From Synchiropus splendidus (lineage: Eukaryota > Chordata > Actinopteri > Syngnathiformes > Callionymidae), in assembly GCF_027744825.2 (NCBI RefSeq), contig NC_071339.1, positions 25,111,501 through 25,175,500 on the forward strand: a stretch of DNA of 64,000 bases. The letters run 5' to 3'. The notes under the pieces were generated by a model. It was given only the letters and a program-made list of their open reading frames with translations, made no database searches and had not been told where the DNA came from. Shown piece by piece: positions 1 through 14,504 of the stretch (positions are counted from its first letter, which is position 1; each line of letters opens with the position of its first letter). Both the position numbers and the translations under genes were made by a program.

Positions 1-229
1 TTTCAGATTGAGATAAGGTCGATTCCGGAATGCCAAACATAAAAATATTGAAAATTTGGGAAAAACTCTTTAGACAGCTTAGATTTGATGTGCAACTACT
101 AGAAAGACCCTTTCTGCTATAGTGGGAGTTGAAAATTTCATGTTCTGAAGCTTTCCTGCAAAGTTATGGCACAATGCGTAAAACGCGTTTTCAACCTAAG
201 ATAAGGTTGATTCCGGAACACCAAACATA

Positions 230-793
230 AAAGTGTTGATAACTTTGGAAAAACAATTCAAACAGCTTCGATTTGATGTGCAACTACTAGAAAGACCCTT
301 TCTGCTATATTGGGATGTAGAAATTTCATGTTCTGAAGCTTCCCTGCAAATTTATGGCACAATGCAGAAAACGCGTTTTCAGCCTGAGATAAGGTGGGTT
401 CCAGAACGCCAAACATAAAAATGTTGATAACTTTGGAAAAACAATTCAAACAGTTTCGATTTGATGTGCAACTACTAGAAAGACCCTTTCTGCTATCGTG
501 GGTCGTGAAAATTTCATGTTCTGAAGCTTCCCTGCAAAGTTATGTCACAATGCAGAAAACGCGTTTTCAGCTTCACATAAGGTCAATTCCGGAACGCCAA
601 ACATAAAAATGTTAATAACTTCGGAAAAACACTTCAGACAGCTTAGATTTGATGTGCAAGTACTAGAAAGACCATTTCTGCTATAGTGGGAGGTGAAAAT
701 TTCATGTTCTGAAGCTTTCCTGCAAAGTTATGGCACAATGCGTAAAACGCGTTTTTAGCCTGAGATAAGGTTGATTCCGGAACGCCAAACATA
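230..793 (+). repeat. Monomers with acaattcaaacagcttcg variant, related to 18.7-19.5 kb
   Basis: These copies share the diagnostic reading acaattcaaacag in place of acacttcagacag, and tgggatgtagaaattt or tgggtcgtgaaaattt. The same order of variants is found at 18,730-19,480, including the unusual cacataaggtcaattcc at the end of the second monomer. The two places are therefore paralogous copies of the same short run. The first 41 bp of the window are the tail of a monomer cut by the window edge. Confidence 0.8.
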
Positions 794-970
794 AAAATGT
801 TGATAACTTTGGAAAAACACTTCAGACAGCTTAGATTTGATGTGCAACTACTAGAAAGACCCTTTCTGCTATAGTGGGATGTGGAAATTTCATGTTCTGA
901 AGCTTCCCTGCAAAGTTATGGCACAATGCAGAAAACGCGTTTTGAGCTTGAGATAAGGTGGGTTCCGGAA

Positions 971-1530
971 CGCCAAACAAAAAAATATGATAACTTTGGA
1001 GAAACACTTCAGACAGCTTAGATTTGATGTGCAACTACTAGAAAGACCCTTTCTGGTATAGTGGGAGGTGAAAATTTCATGTTCTGAAGTTTCCCTGCAA
1101 AGTTATGGCACAATGCAGAAAAGGCGTTTTCAATAAGGTGCGATCCGGAACGCCAAACATAAAAATGTTGATAACATTCGAAAAACACTTCAGACAGCTT
1201 AGATTTGTTGTGCAACTACTAGAAAGACCCTTTCTGCTATAGTGGCAGTTTAAAATTTCAAGTTCTGAAGCTTCCCTGCAAAGTTATATCACAATGCAGA
1301 AAACGAGTTTTCAGCCTGAGATGAGGTGGGTTCCGGAACGCCAAACAAAAAAATATGATAACTTTGGGAAAACACTTCAGACAGCTTCGATTTGATGTGC
1401 AACTACTAGAAAGACCCTTTCTGCTATAGTGGGAGGTGAAAAATTCATGTTCTGAGGCTTCCCTGCAAAGTTATGGCACAATGCAGAAAAGGCGTTTTCA
1501 ATAAGGTGGGTTCCGGAACGCCAAACATAA
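971..1530 (+). repeat. Monomers with an 8-bp internal deletion
   Basis: In two monomers the segment between tttca and ataagg lacks the eight bases gcctgaga, at junctions 1132/1133 and 1500/1501. Together they account for the 16-bp loss of register between the starts at 230 and 1906. The same deletion, followed by the same odd cgatccggaacgcc, recurs at about 16,159, so the shortened monomer has itself been copied within the array. Confidence 0.85.
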
Positions 1531-4500
1531 AAATGTTGATAGCTTTGGAAAAACACTTCAAACAGCTTAGATTTGATGTGCAACTACTAGAAAGACCCTT
1601 TCTGCTATAGTGGGAGGTGAAAATTTCATGTTCTGAAGCTTCTCTGCAAAGGTATGGCACACTGCAGAAAATGCGTTTTCAGCCTGAGATAAGGTGGGTT
1701 TCGGAACGCCAAGCATAAAAATGTTGATAACTTTGGAAAAACACTTCAAACAGCTTAGATTTGATGTGCAACTACTAGAAAGACCGTTTCTGCGATAGTG
1801 GGACGTGAAAATTTCATGTTCTGAGGATCCCCAGCAAAGTTATGGCACAATGCAGAAAACGCGTATTCAGCCTGAGATAAGGTCGATTCCGGAACGCCAA
1901 ACATAAAAATGTTGATAACTTTGGAAAAACACGTCCAACAGCTTAGATTTGATGTGCAACTACTAGAAAGTCCCTTTCTGCTAGAGTGGGATGTGAAAAT
2001 GTCATGGTCTGAAGCTTCCCTGCAAAGTTATGGCACAAGGCAGAAAAAGCGTTTTCAGCCTGTGATAAGGTGGTTTCCGGAACATAAAACAAAAAAATGT
2101 TGATAACTTTCGAAAACCCCATCAGACAGCTTACATTTGATGTGCAACTACTAGAAAGACCCTTTCTGCTATAGTGGGAGGTGAAAATTTTATGTTCTGA
2201 AGCTTCCCTACAAAGTTATGGCACAATGCAGAAAACGCGTTTTCAGCCTGAGATAAGGTGGGTTTCGGAACGCCAACCATAATAATGTTGATAACTTTGG
2301 AAAAACACTTCAGACAGCTTAGATTTGATGTGCAACTACTAGAAAGACCATTTCTGCTATAGTGGGAGGTGTAAATTTCATGTTCTGAAACTTCCCTGCA
2401 AAGTTATGGCACAAAGCAGAAAATACGTTTTCAGCATGAGACAAGGTCAATTCTGGAACGCCAAACATAGAAATATGATAACTTTGGAAAAACACTTCAG
2501 ACAGCTTAGATTTGATGTGCAACTACTAGAAAGACCCTTTCTGCTACAGTGGGAGGTGAAAATTTCATGTTCTGAAGCTTCCCTGCATAGTTATGGCACA
2601 ATGCAGAAAACGTGTATTCAGCCTGAGATAAGGTCGATTCCGGAACGCCAAACATAAAAATGTTGATAACTTTGGAAAAACACGTCAAACAGCTTAGATT
2701 TGATGTGCAACTACTAGAAAGACCCTTTCTGCTATAGTGGGATGTGAAAATGTCATGTTCTGAAGCTTTCCTGCAAAGTTATGGCACAATGCGTAAAATG
2801 CGTTTTCAGCCTGAGATAACGTTGATTCCGGAACGCCAAACATAAAAATGTTGATAACTTTGGACAAACACTTCAGACAGCTTCGATTTGATGTGCTTTT
2901 TACGTGAAAGACCCTTTCTGCTATAGTGGGAAATGAACATTTCATGATCTGAAGCTTCCCTGCAAAGTTATGGCACAATGCAGAAAACGCGTTTTCAGCC
3001 TGAGATAAGGTCGATTCAGGAACACCAAACATAAAAATCTTGAAAACTTTCGAAAAACACTTCAGACAGCTTAGATTTGATGTGCAACTACGAGAAAGAC
3101 CCTTTCTGCTATAGTGGGAGGTTAAAATTTCATGTTCTGAAGCTTCGCTGCAAAGTTATGGAACAATGCAGAAAACGCGTTTTCAGCCTGACAAAAGGTG
3201 GGTTCCGGAACGCCAAACATAAAAATGTTGATAACTTTGGAAAAACACTTCAGACAGCTTAGATTTGATGTGCAACTACTAGAAAGACCCTTTTTGCTAT
3301 TGTGGGAGGTTAAAATTTCATGTTCTTAAGCTTCCCTGCAAAGTTGTGGCACAATGCAGAAAACGCATTTTCAGCCTGACAAAAGGTGGGTTCCGGAACG
3401 CCAAACATAAAAATGTTGATAACTTTGGAAAAACATTTCAGACAGGTTAGATTTGATGTGCAACTACTAGAGAGACCCTTTATGCTTATAGTCGGAGGAG
3501 AAAATTTCATGTTCTGAAGCTTCCCTGCAAAGTTATGGCACAATGCAGAAAACGCGTTTTTAGCCTGAGAAAAGGTAGATTCCGGAACATCAAACATAAA
3601 AATGTAGGCAACTTTGGAAAAACACTTCAGACAGCTTAGATTTGATGTGTAACTACTAGAAAGACCATTTCTGCTATAGTGGCAGGTTAAAATTTCATGT
3701 TCTGAAGCTTCCCTGCAAATTTATGGCACAATGCAGAAAACGCATTTTCATCCTGACATAAGGTGGGTTCCGAAACGCCAAACATAAAAATGTTGATAAC
3801 TTTGGAAAGACACTTCAGATAGCTTAGAGTTGATGTGCAAATACTAGGAAGACCCTTTCTGCTATAGTTGGTAGTGAAAATTCCATGTTCTGAAGCGTCC
3901 CTGCAAATTTACGCAAAAGGCGTAAAACGCGTTTTCAGCCTGAGATAAGGTCGATTCCGGAACGCCAAACATAAAAATGTTGATAACTTTGGAAAAACAC
4001 ATCAGACAGCTTAGATTTGATGTGCAACTACTGGAAAGACACTTTCTGCTATAGTGGGAGGTGAAAATGTCATGTTCTGAAGCTGCCCTGCAAAGTTATG
4101 GCACTCAACAGAAAACGCGTTTTCAGCCTGAGATTAGGTGGGTTCCGGAACGCCAATCATAAAAATGTTGATATCTTTGGAAAAACACTTCAGACAGCTT
4201 AGATTTGATGTGCAACTACTCGAAAGACCCTGTCTGTTATAGTGGGAGTTGAAAATTTCATGTTCTGAAGCTTCTCTGCAAAGTTAAGGAACAATGCAGA
4301 AAACGCGTTTTCAGCCTGAGATAAGGTGAGTTCCGAAACGCCAAACATAAAAATGTTGATAACTTTGGAAAAACACTTCAGACAGCTTAGATTTGATGTG
4401 CAACGACTAGAAAGACCCTTTCTGCTATAGTGGGAGGTGAACATTTCATGTTCTGAAGCTTCCCTGAGAAGTTATGGCACAATGCACAAAACGCGTTTTC

Positions 4501-7500
4501 AGCCTGAGATAAGGTGAGTTCCGAAACGCCAAACATAAAAATGTTGATAACTTTGGAAAAACACTTCAGACAGCTTAGATTTGATGTGCAACTACGAGAA
4601 AGACCCTTTCTGCTATAGTGGGATGTAAAAATTTCATGTTCTGAAGCTTCCCTGCAAAGTTATGGCAAAATATGTAAAACGCGTTTTCAGGCTGAGATAA
4701 GGTGGGTTCCGGAACGCCAAACATAAAAATGTTGATAACTTCAGAAAAACACTTCAAGACAGCTTAGATTTGATGTGCAACTACTAGAATGACCTTTTCT
4801 GCTATAGTGGGAGGTTAAAACTTCATGTTCTCAAGCTTCCCTGCAAAGTTATGGCACAATGCAGAAAACGCATTTTCAGCCGGACATAAGGTCGATTCCG
4901 AAACGCCAAACATAAAAATGTTGATAACTTTGGGAAAACACTTCAAACAGCTTATATTTGATGTGCAACTACTAGAATGACCTTTTCTGCTATAGTGGGA
5001 GGTTAAAACTTCATGTTCTGAAGCTGCCCTGCAAAGTTATGGCACATTGCAGAAAACGCGTTTTCAGCCTGAGATAAGGTGGGTTCCAGAACGCCAAACA
5101 TAAAAATGTTGATAACTTTGGAAAAACACTTCAGACAGCTTAGATTTGATGTGCAACTCCTCGAAAGACCCTATCTGCTATAGTGGGAGGCGAACATTTC
5201 ATGTTCTGATGCATCCCTGCAAAGTTATGCAACAATGCAGGAAATGCGTTTTCAGCCTGGAATTAGGTGGGTTCCAGAACGCCAAACATAAAAATATTGA
5301 TGACTTTGGAAAAACACTTCAGACAGCTTAGATTTGATGTGCAACTACAAGAAAGACCCTTTTAGCTACAGTGGGAGGTGAAAATTTCATGTTCTGAAGC
5401 TTCCCTGCAAAGTTATGCCACAATGCAGGAAACGCGTTTTCAGCCTGAGATAAGGTCGATTCCGGAACGCCAAACATAAAAATATTGATAACTTTGGAAA
5501 AACACTTCAGACAGCTTAGATTTGATGTGCAACTACTAGAAAGACCCTATCTGCTATAGTGGGAGGCGAACATTTCATGTTCTGAAGCTTCCCTGAAAAG
5601 TTATGGCACAATGCAGAAAACGCGTTTTCAGCCTGAGATTAGGTGGGTTCCAGAACGCCAAACATAAAAATGTTGATAACTTTGGAAAAACACTTCAGAC
5701 AGCTTAGATGTGATGTGCAACTCCTCGAAAGACCCTATCTGCTATAGTGGGAGGCGAACATTTCATGTTCTGATGCATCCCTGCAAAGTTATGCAACAAT
5801 GCAGGAAACGCGTTTTCAGCCCGAGATTAGGTGGGTTCCAGAACGCCAAACATAAAAATGTTGATAACTTTGGAAAAACACTTCAGACAGCTTAGATTTG
5901 ATGTGCAACTACTAGAAAGACCCTTTCTGCCATAGTGGGATGTTAAAATTTCATGTTCTGAAGCTTCCCTGCAAAGTTATGGCAAAATATGTAAAACGCG
6001 TTTTCAGGGTGAGATAAGGTGGGTTCCGGAACGCGAAACATAAAAATGTTGATAACTTCAGAAAAACACTTCAGACAGCTTACATTTGATGTGCAACTAC
6101 TAGAAAGACCCTATCTGCTACAGTGGGAGGCGGACATTTCATGTTCTGAAGCTTCCCTGCAAAGTTATGCCACAATGCAGGAAACGCGTTTTCAGCCTGA
6201 GATAAGGTCGATTCCGGAACGCCAAACATGAAAATATTGATAACTTTGGAAAAACACTTCAGACAGCTTAGATTTGATGTGCAACTACTTGAAAGACCCT
6301 TTCTGCTATAGTGGGATGTAAAAATGTCATGTTCTGAAGCTTCCCTCCAAAGTTATGGCAAAATATGTAAAACGCGTTTTCAGGCTGAGATAAGGTGGGT
6401 TCCGGAACGCCAAACATAAAAATGTTGATAACTTCAGAAAAACACTTCAAGACAGCTTAGATTTGATGTGCAACTACTAGAAAGACCCTTTCTGCTATAG
6501 TGGGAGGTGAAAATTTCATGTTCTGGAGCTTACCTACAAAGTTTTGGCACAATGCAGGAATCGCGTTTTCATCATTAGATAAGGTCGATTCCGAAACGCC
6601 AAACATCAAAATGTTGATAACTTTGGAAAAAAAACTTCAGACAGCTTAGATTTGATGTGCAACTACTAGAAAGACCCTTTTTGCTATAGTGGGAGGTGAA
6701 AATTTCATGTTCTGAAGCTTCCCTGCAAAGTTAAGGCACAATGCAGAAAACGGGTTTTCAGCCTGAGATAAGGTCGATTCCTGAACGGCAAACATAAAAA
6801 TGTTGATAAATTTCGAAAATCATTTCAGACAGCTTAGATTTGATGTGCAAATAGGAGAAAAACCCTTTCTGCTTTAGTGGGAATTGAAAATTTCATGTTC
6901 TGAAGCATTCCTGCAAAGTTATGGCGCAATGCGTAAAACGCGTTTTCAGCCTGAGATAAGGTTGATTCCGGAACGTCAAACATAAAAATGTTGATAACTT
7001 TGGAAAAACACTTCAAACTGCTTAGATTTGATGTGCAACTACTAGAAAGACCCTTTCTGCTAGAGTGGGAGGTCAAAATTTCATGTTCTGAAGCTTCCCT
7101 GGAAAGTGATGGGACAATGCGTGAAACGCGCTTTCAGCCTGAGATAAGGTCGATTCCGGAACGCCAAACATAGAAATATTGATAACTTTGGAAAAACACT
7201 TCAGACAGCTTAGATTTGATGTGTAACTACTAAAAAGACTCTTTCTGCTATAGTGGGAGGTGAAACTTTCATGTTCTGAAGCTTTCCGTCAAAGTTATGG
7301 CACAATGCATAAAACGCGTTTTCAACCTGAGACAAGGTGGGTTCCGGAACGCCAAACAGAAAAATGTTGATTACTTTCGAAAAACACTTCAGACAGATTA
7401 GATTTGATGTGCAACTATTAGAAAGACCCTGTTTGTCATAGTGGTAGCTGAAAATTTCATGTTCTGATGCTTCCCTGCAAAGTTAAGGAACAATGCAGAA

Positions 7501-7924
7501 AACACGTTTTCAGCCTGCGATAAGGTGGGTTCCGGAACGCCAAACTTAAAAATGTTGATAACTTTGGAAAAACACTTCAGACAGCTTAGATTTGATGTGC
7601 AACTACTAGAAAGACCCTTTCTGCTACAGTGGGAGGTTAAAATTTCATGTTCTGAAGCTTCCCTGCAAAGTTATGGCACAATGCAGAAAACGCGTTTTCA
7701 GCCCGAGATAATGTGGGTTCCGGAGCGGCAAACATAAAAATGTTGATAACTTTGGAAAAACATATCAGAAAGCTTAGATTTGATGTGCAACTAATAGAAA
7801 GAACCTTTCTGCTATAGTGGGAGCTCAAAATTTCATGTTCTGAAGCTTCCCTGGAAAGTTATGGGACAATGCAGAAAATGCATTTTCATCCTGAGATAAG
7901 GTCGATTCCTGAATGCCAAACATA

Positions 7925-8300
7925 AAAATGTTGATAACTTTGGAAAAAACATTTCAGACAGCTTAGATTTGATGTGCAACTACTAGAAAGACCCTTTCTG
8001 CTATAGTGGGAGGTGAAAATTTCATGTTCTGAAGCTTCCTGCAAAGTTATGGCACAATGCAGAAAACGCGTTTTTAGCCTGAGATAAGGTGGGTTCCGGA
8101 ACGCCAAACATAAAAATGTTGATAACTTTGGAAAAAACATTTCAGACAGCTTAGATTTGATGTGCAACTACTAGAAAGACCCTTTCTGCTATAGTGGGAG
8201 GTGAAAATTTCATGTTCTGAAGCTTCCTGCAAAGTTATGGCACAATGCAGAAAACGCGTTTTCAGCCTGAGATAAGGTGGGTTCCGGAACGCCAAACATA
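7925..8300 (+). repeat. Two adjacent near-identical monomers with compensated length
   Basis: Monomers 7925-8112 and 8113-8300 differ at only one position that I can see, gcgtttttag against gcgttttcag. Both carry one extra A in ttggaaaaaacatttcag and one missing C in gaagcttcctgc, so each remains exactly 188 bp. The same pair is at 53,450-53,637 and 53,638-53,825 in block P2. Confidence 0.85.
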
Positions 8301-11300
8301 AAAATGTTGATAACTTTCGAAAAACACTTCAGACAGCTTATATTTCATGTGCAACTACGAGAAATACCCTTTCTGCTATAGTGGGAGGTGAAAATTTCAT
8401 GTTCTGAAGCTTCCCTGCAAAGTTATGGCACAATGCAGAAAAGGCGTTTTCAGCCTGAGATAAGCTGGGTTCCGGAACGCCAAACATAAAATTGTTGATA
8501 ACTTTCGAAAAACACTTCAGACAGATTAGATTTGATGTGCAACTATTAGAAAGACCCTGTTTGTCATAGTGGGAGTTGAAAATTTCATGTTCTGATGCTT
8601 CCCTGCAAAGTTAAGGAACAATGCAGAAAACGCGTTTTCAGCCTGAAAAAAGGTGGGTTCCGGAACGCCAAACATAAAAATGTTGATCACTTTGGGAAAC
8701 CACTTCAGACAGCTTAGATTTGATGTGCAACTACAAGAAAGACCCTTTATGCTATTGTGGGAGGTTAAAATTTCATGATCTAAAGATTCCCAGCAAAGTT
8801 ATGGCACAATGCAGAAAACGCGTTTTCAGCCAGAGGTAATGTGGGTTCCGGAGCGCCAAATGTAAAAATGTTGATAACTTTGGAAAAACACTTCAGACAG
8901 CTTAGATTTGATGTGCAACGACAAGAAAGACCCTTTATGCTATTGTGGGAGCTTAAAATTTCATGTTCTGAATATTCCCAGCAAAGTTATGGCACAAAGC
9001 AGAAAACGCTTTTTCAGCGAGAGATGAGGTGGGTTCCGGAACGCCAAACATAAAAATGTTGATAACTTTGGAAAAACACTTCAGATAGCTTAGATTTGAT
9101 GTGCAAATACAAGAAAGACCCTTTATGCTATTGTGGGAGGTAAAAATTTCATGTTCTAAAGATTCCCAGCAAAGTTATGGCACAATGCAGAAAACGCCTT
9201 TTCATCCTGAAAAAAGGTGGGTTCCGGAACGCCAAACATAAAAATGTTGATAACTTTGGGAAACCACTTCAGATAGCTTAGATTTGATGTGCAACTACAA
9301 GAAAGACCCTTTATGCTATTGTGGGAGGTTAAAATTTCATGTTCTAAAGATTCCCAGCAAAGTTATGGCACAAAGCAGAAAATGCGTTTTCAGCCAGAGA
9401 TAAGGTGGGTTCCGGAACGCCAAACATAAAAATGTTGATAACTTTGGAAAAAACATTTCAGACAGCTTAGATTTGATGTGCAACTACTCGAAAGACCCTT
9501 TCTGCTGTAGTGGGAGGTGAAAATTTCATGTTCTGAAGCTTCCAGCAAAGTTATGGCACAATGCAAAAAACGCGTTTTCAGCCTGAGTTAAGGTGGGTTC
9601 CGGAACGCCAAACATAAAAATGTTGATAACTTTGGAAAAAACATTTCAGACAGCTTAGATTTGATGTACAACTACTAGAAAGACCCTTTCATCTATAGTG
9701 GGACGTGAAAATTTCATGTTGTGAAGCTTCCTGCAAAGTTATGGCAAAATGCAGAAAACGCGTTTTCAGCCTGAGATAAGGTGGGTTCCGGAACGCCAAA
9801 CGTAAAAACGTTGATAACTTTGGAAAAACACTCCAGACAGCTTCGATTTGATGTGCAACTACAAGAAAGACCCTTTATGCTATTGTGGGAGGTCAAACTT
9901 TCATGTTCTGAAGCTTTCCTTCAAAGTTATCGCACAATGCTGAAAACGCGTTTTCAGCCTGAGACAAGGTGGGTTCCGGAACTTCAAACATAAAAATGTT
10001 GATAACTTTGGAAAAACACTTCAGACAGCTTAGATTTGATTTCCAACTACTAGTAAGACCCTTTCTGCTACAGTGGGAGCTGAAAATGTCATGTTCTGAA
10101 GCTTCCCAGCAAAGTTATGGCACAATGCAGAAAACGCGTTTTCAGCCTGACATAAGGTGGGTTCCGGAACGCCAAACAAAAAAATGTTGATAACTTTGGA
10201 AAAACACTTTAGACAGCTTATATTTCATGTGCAACTACGAGAAAGACCCTTTCTGCTACAGTGGGAGCTGAAAATTTCATGTTCTGAAGCTTCCCTGCAA
10301 AGTTATGGCACAATGCAGAAAACGCGTTTTCAGCCTGAGATAAGGTGTGTTCCGGAACGCCAAACATAAAAATGTAGATAACTTTCGAAAAACACTTCAG
10401 ACAGCTTAGATTTGATGTGCAACTCCTCGAAAGACCCTATCTGCTATAGTGGGAGGCGAACATTTCAAGTTGTGAAGCATCCCTGCAAAGTTATGCAACA
10501 ATGCAGGAAACGCGTTTTCAGCCCGAGATTAGGTGGGTTCCCGAACGCCAAACATAAAAATGTTGATAACTTTGGAAAAACACTTCAGACAGCTTAGATT
10601 TGATGTGCAACTACGATAAAAGACCCTTTTAGCTACAGTGGGAGGTGAAAATTTCATGTTCTGAAGAACCCCTGCAAAGTTATGCCACAATGCAGGAAAT
10701 GCGTTTTCAGCCTTAGATAAGGTCGATTCCGAAACGCCAAACATAAAAATATTGATAACTTTGGAAAAACACTTCAGACAGCTTAGATTTGATGTGCAAC
10801 TACTAGAAAGACCCTTTCTGCCATAGTGGGATGTTAAAATTTCATGTTCTGAAGCTTCCCTGCAAAGTTATGGCACAATGCAGAAAACGCGTTTTCAGCC
10901 TGAGATAAGGTGGGTTCCAGAACGCAAAACATAAAAATGTTGATAACTTTGGAAAAACACTTCAGACAGCTTAGATTTGATGTGCAACTCCTCGAATGAC
11001 CCTATCTGCTATAGTGGGAGGCGAACATTTCATGTTCTGAAGCATCCCTGCAAAGTTATGCAACAATGCAGGAAACGCGATTTCAGCCTGAGATTAGGTG
11101 GGTTCCAGAACGCCAAACATAAAAATGTTGATAACTTTGGAAAAACACTTCAGACAGCTTAGATTTGATGTGAAACTACTAGAAAGACCCTTTTAGCTAC
11201 AGTGGGAGGTGAAAATTTCATGTTCTGAAGCTTCCCTGCAAAGTTATGCCACAATGCAGGAAATGCGTTTTCAGCCTGAGATAAGGTCGATTCCGAAACG

Positions 11301-14300
11301 CCAAACATAAAAATATTGATAACTTTGGAAAAACACTTCAGACAGCTTAGATTTGATGTGCAACTACTAGAAAGACCCTTTCTGCCATAGTGGGATGTTA
11401 AAATTTCATGTTCTGAAGCTTCCCTGCAAAGTTATGGCAAAATATGTAAAACGCGTTTTCAAGCTTAGATAAGGTGGGTTCCGGAACGCCAAACATAAAA
11501 ATGTTGATAACTTCAGAAAAACACTTCAAGACAGCTTAGATTTTATGTGCAACTTCTCGAATGACCTTTTCTGCTATAGTGGGAGGTTAATATTTCATGT
11601 TCTGAAGCTTCCCTGCAAAGTTACGGCACAATGCAGAAAACGCGTTTTCATCCGGAGATAAGTTCGCTTCCGAAACGCCAAAAATAAAAATGTTGATAAC
11701 TTTGGAAAAACACTTTCGACAGCTTAGATTTGATGTGCAAATACTAGAAAGACCCTTTCTGCTATAGTGGGAGGTTAAAATTTCATGTTCTGAAGCTTCC
11801 CTGCAAAGTTATGGCACAGTACGTAAAACGCGTTTTCAGCCTGAGATAAGATTGATTTCAGAACGCCAAACATAAAAATGTTCAGAACTTTGGACAAACA
11901 CTTCAGACTGCTAAGATTTGATGTGCAACTACTAGAAATACCCTTTCTGCTATAGTGGGAGGAGAAAATTTCATGTTCTGAAGTCTCCCTGCAAAGTTAC
12001 GGCACAATGCAGAAAACGCGTTTTCAGCCTGAGATAAGGTCAATTCCGGAAAGCCAAACATAAAAATATTGATAACTTTGGAAAAACACTTCAGACAGCT
12101 TAGATTTGATGTGCAACTACTAGAAAGACCCTTTCTGCTATAGTGGGAGTTGAAAATTTAATGTTCTGAAGCTTTCCTGCAAAGTTATGGCACCATGCGT
12201 AAAACGCGTTTACAGCCTGAGATAAGGTCGATTCCGGAACGCCAAACATTAAAATGTGGATAACTTTGGAAAAACACTTCAAACAGCTTAGATTTGATGT
12301 ACAACTACTAGAAAGACCTTTTCTGCTATAGCGCAAGTTTAAAATTTCATGTTCTGAAGCTTCCTTGCAAAGTTATGGCACAATGCAGAAAACGCGTTTT
12401 CAGCCTGAGATAAGGTCGATTCCGGTACACCAAACATAAAAATGTTGATAACTTTGGAAAAACACTTCAGACAGCTTAGCTTTGATGTGCAACTACTAGA
12501 AAGTCCCTTTCTGCTATAGTGGGAGTTGAAAATTCGATGTTCTGAAGCTTCCCTGCAAATTTATGGAACAATGCGTTAAACGCGTTTTCAGCCTGAGATA
12601 AGGTTGATTCAGGAACGCCAAACATAAAAAAGTTGATAACTTTTGAAATACACTTCAGACAGCTTAGATTTGATGTGCAAGTACTAGAAAGACCCTTTCT
12701 GCTATAGTGGGAGGTGAAAATTTCATGTTCTGAAGCTTCCCTGCAAAGTTATGGCACAATGGAGGAAACGCGATTTCAGCCTGAGATAAGGTGGGTTCCG
12801 GAACGCCAAACATAAAAATGTTGATAACTTTGGAAAAACACTTCAGACAGCTTAGATTTGATGTGCAACTACAAGACAGACCCTTTCTGCAATAGCGGGA
12901 GGTTAAAATATCATATTCTGAAGCTTCCCAGTAAAGTTATGGCACAATGCAGAAAACGCGTTTTCAGCCTGAGATAAGGGGGGTTCCAGAACGCCAAACA
13001 TAAAAATGTTGATAACTTTGGAAAAACATTTAAGACAGCTTAGATTTGATGTGCAACTATTAGAAAGACCCTTTCTGCCATTGTGGGAGGTGAAAATTTG
13101 ATGTTCTGAAGCTTCCCTGCAAAGTTATGGCACCATGCGTAAAACGCGTTTTCAGGCTGAGATAAGGTCGATTCTGGAACGCCAAACATAAATGTGTTGA
13201 TAACTTCGAAAAGACACTTAAGACAGCTTAGATTCGATGAGCAACTACTAGAAAGACCCTTTCTACTATAGCGGCAGGTAGAAATTTCATGTTCTGAGGC
13301 ATCCCTGCAAAGTTATGGCACAATGCAAAAAACACGTTTTCAGACTGAGATAAGGTGGGGTCCAGAGCGCCAAACATAAAAATGTTGATAATTTTGGAAA
13401 AACACTTCAGACAGCTTAGATTTGATCTGCAACTACTAGAAAGACCTTTTCTGCCATTGTGGGAGGTGAAAATTTCATGTTCTGAAGCTTCCCTGCAAAG
13501 TTATGGAACAATGCGTTAAGCACGTTTTCAGCCTGAGATGAGGTTGATTTCAGAACGCCAAACATAAAAATGTTGAGAACTTTGGAAGAACACTTCAGAC
13601 AGCTAAGATTTGATGTGCAACTACTAGAAAGACCCTTTCTGCTATAGTGGGAGGTGAAAATTTCATGTTCTAAAGCTTTATGCAAAGTTATGGCACAATG
13701 CGTAAAACGCGTTTTCAGCCTGAGATAAGGTGGGTTCCCGAAGGCCAAACAAAAAAATGTTGAAAACTTTGGAAAAACACTTCAGACATTTTAGATTTCA
13801 TGTGAAACTACTAGAAAGACCCTTTCTGCTGTAGTGGGAGGTGAAAATTTCATGTTCTGAAGCTTCCCTGCAAAGTTATGCCACAATGCAGGAAACGCGT
13901 TTTCAGCCTGAGATAAGGTGGGTTCCGGAACGCCAAACATAAAAATGTTGATAACTTTCGAAAAACACTTCAGACAGCTTAGATTTGAAGTGCAACTACT
14001 AGAAAGACCCTTTCTGCTATAGTGGGAGGTGAAATTTTCATGTTCTGAAGCTTTATGCAAAGTTATGGCAAAATGCGTAAAACGCGTTTTCAGCCTGAGA
14101 TAAGGTGGGTTTCGGAACGCCAAACATAAAGGTGTTGATAACTTTCGAAAAACAGTTCAGACAGCTTAGATTGAATGTGCAACTACTAGAAAGACCCTTC
14201 CTGCTACAGTGGGATGTTAAAATTTCATGCTCTGAAGCTTCCCTGCAATGTTATGGCACAATGCAGAAAACGCGTTTTCAGCCTGAGATGAGGTTGATTT

Positions 14301-14316
14301 CAGAACGCCAAACATA

Positions 14317-14504
14317 AAAATGTTGAGAACTTTGGAAGAACACTTCAGACAGCTAAGATTTGATGTGCAACTACTAGAAAGACATATTCTGCTATACTGG
14401 GATGTGGAAATTTCATGTTCTGAAGCTTCCCTGCAAAGTTATGGCACAATGCAGAAAACACGTTTTCAGCCTGAGATATGGTTGATTCTGGAACGCCAAA
14501 CATA
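14317..14504 (+). repeat. Variant monomer class with agacatattctgctatactg
   Basis: This monomer differs from the bulk by linked changes: gttgagaactttggaagaac, cagacagctaagattt, and gacatattctgctatactg instead of gaccctttctgctatagtg. The same class starts at 15631, 20609, 21549, 24934, 25874, 59279 and 60219, with small differences. It usually follows a monomer ending gagatgaggttgatttcag. It is a marker for which blocks are related by descent: P1, P2 and the 4,325-bp unit. Confidence 0.8.

Noticed and set aside
233..606. MluI-type acgcgt motifs as cell-cycle promoter elements.
   Set aside because: They occur once per monomer inside a palindrome across the whole array, with no associated gene or start site.
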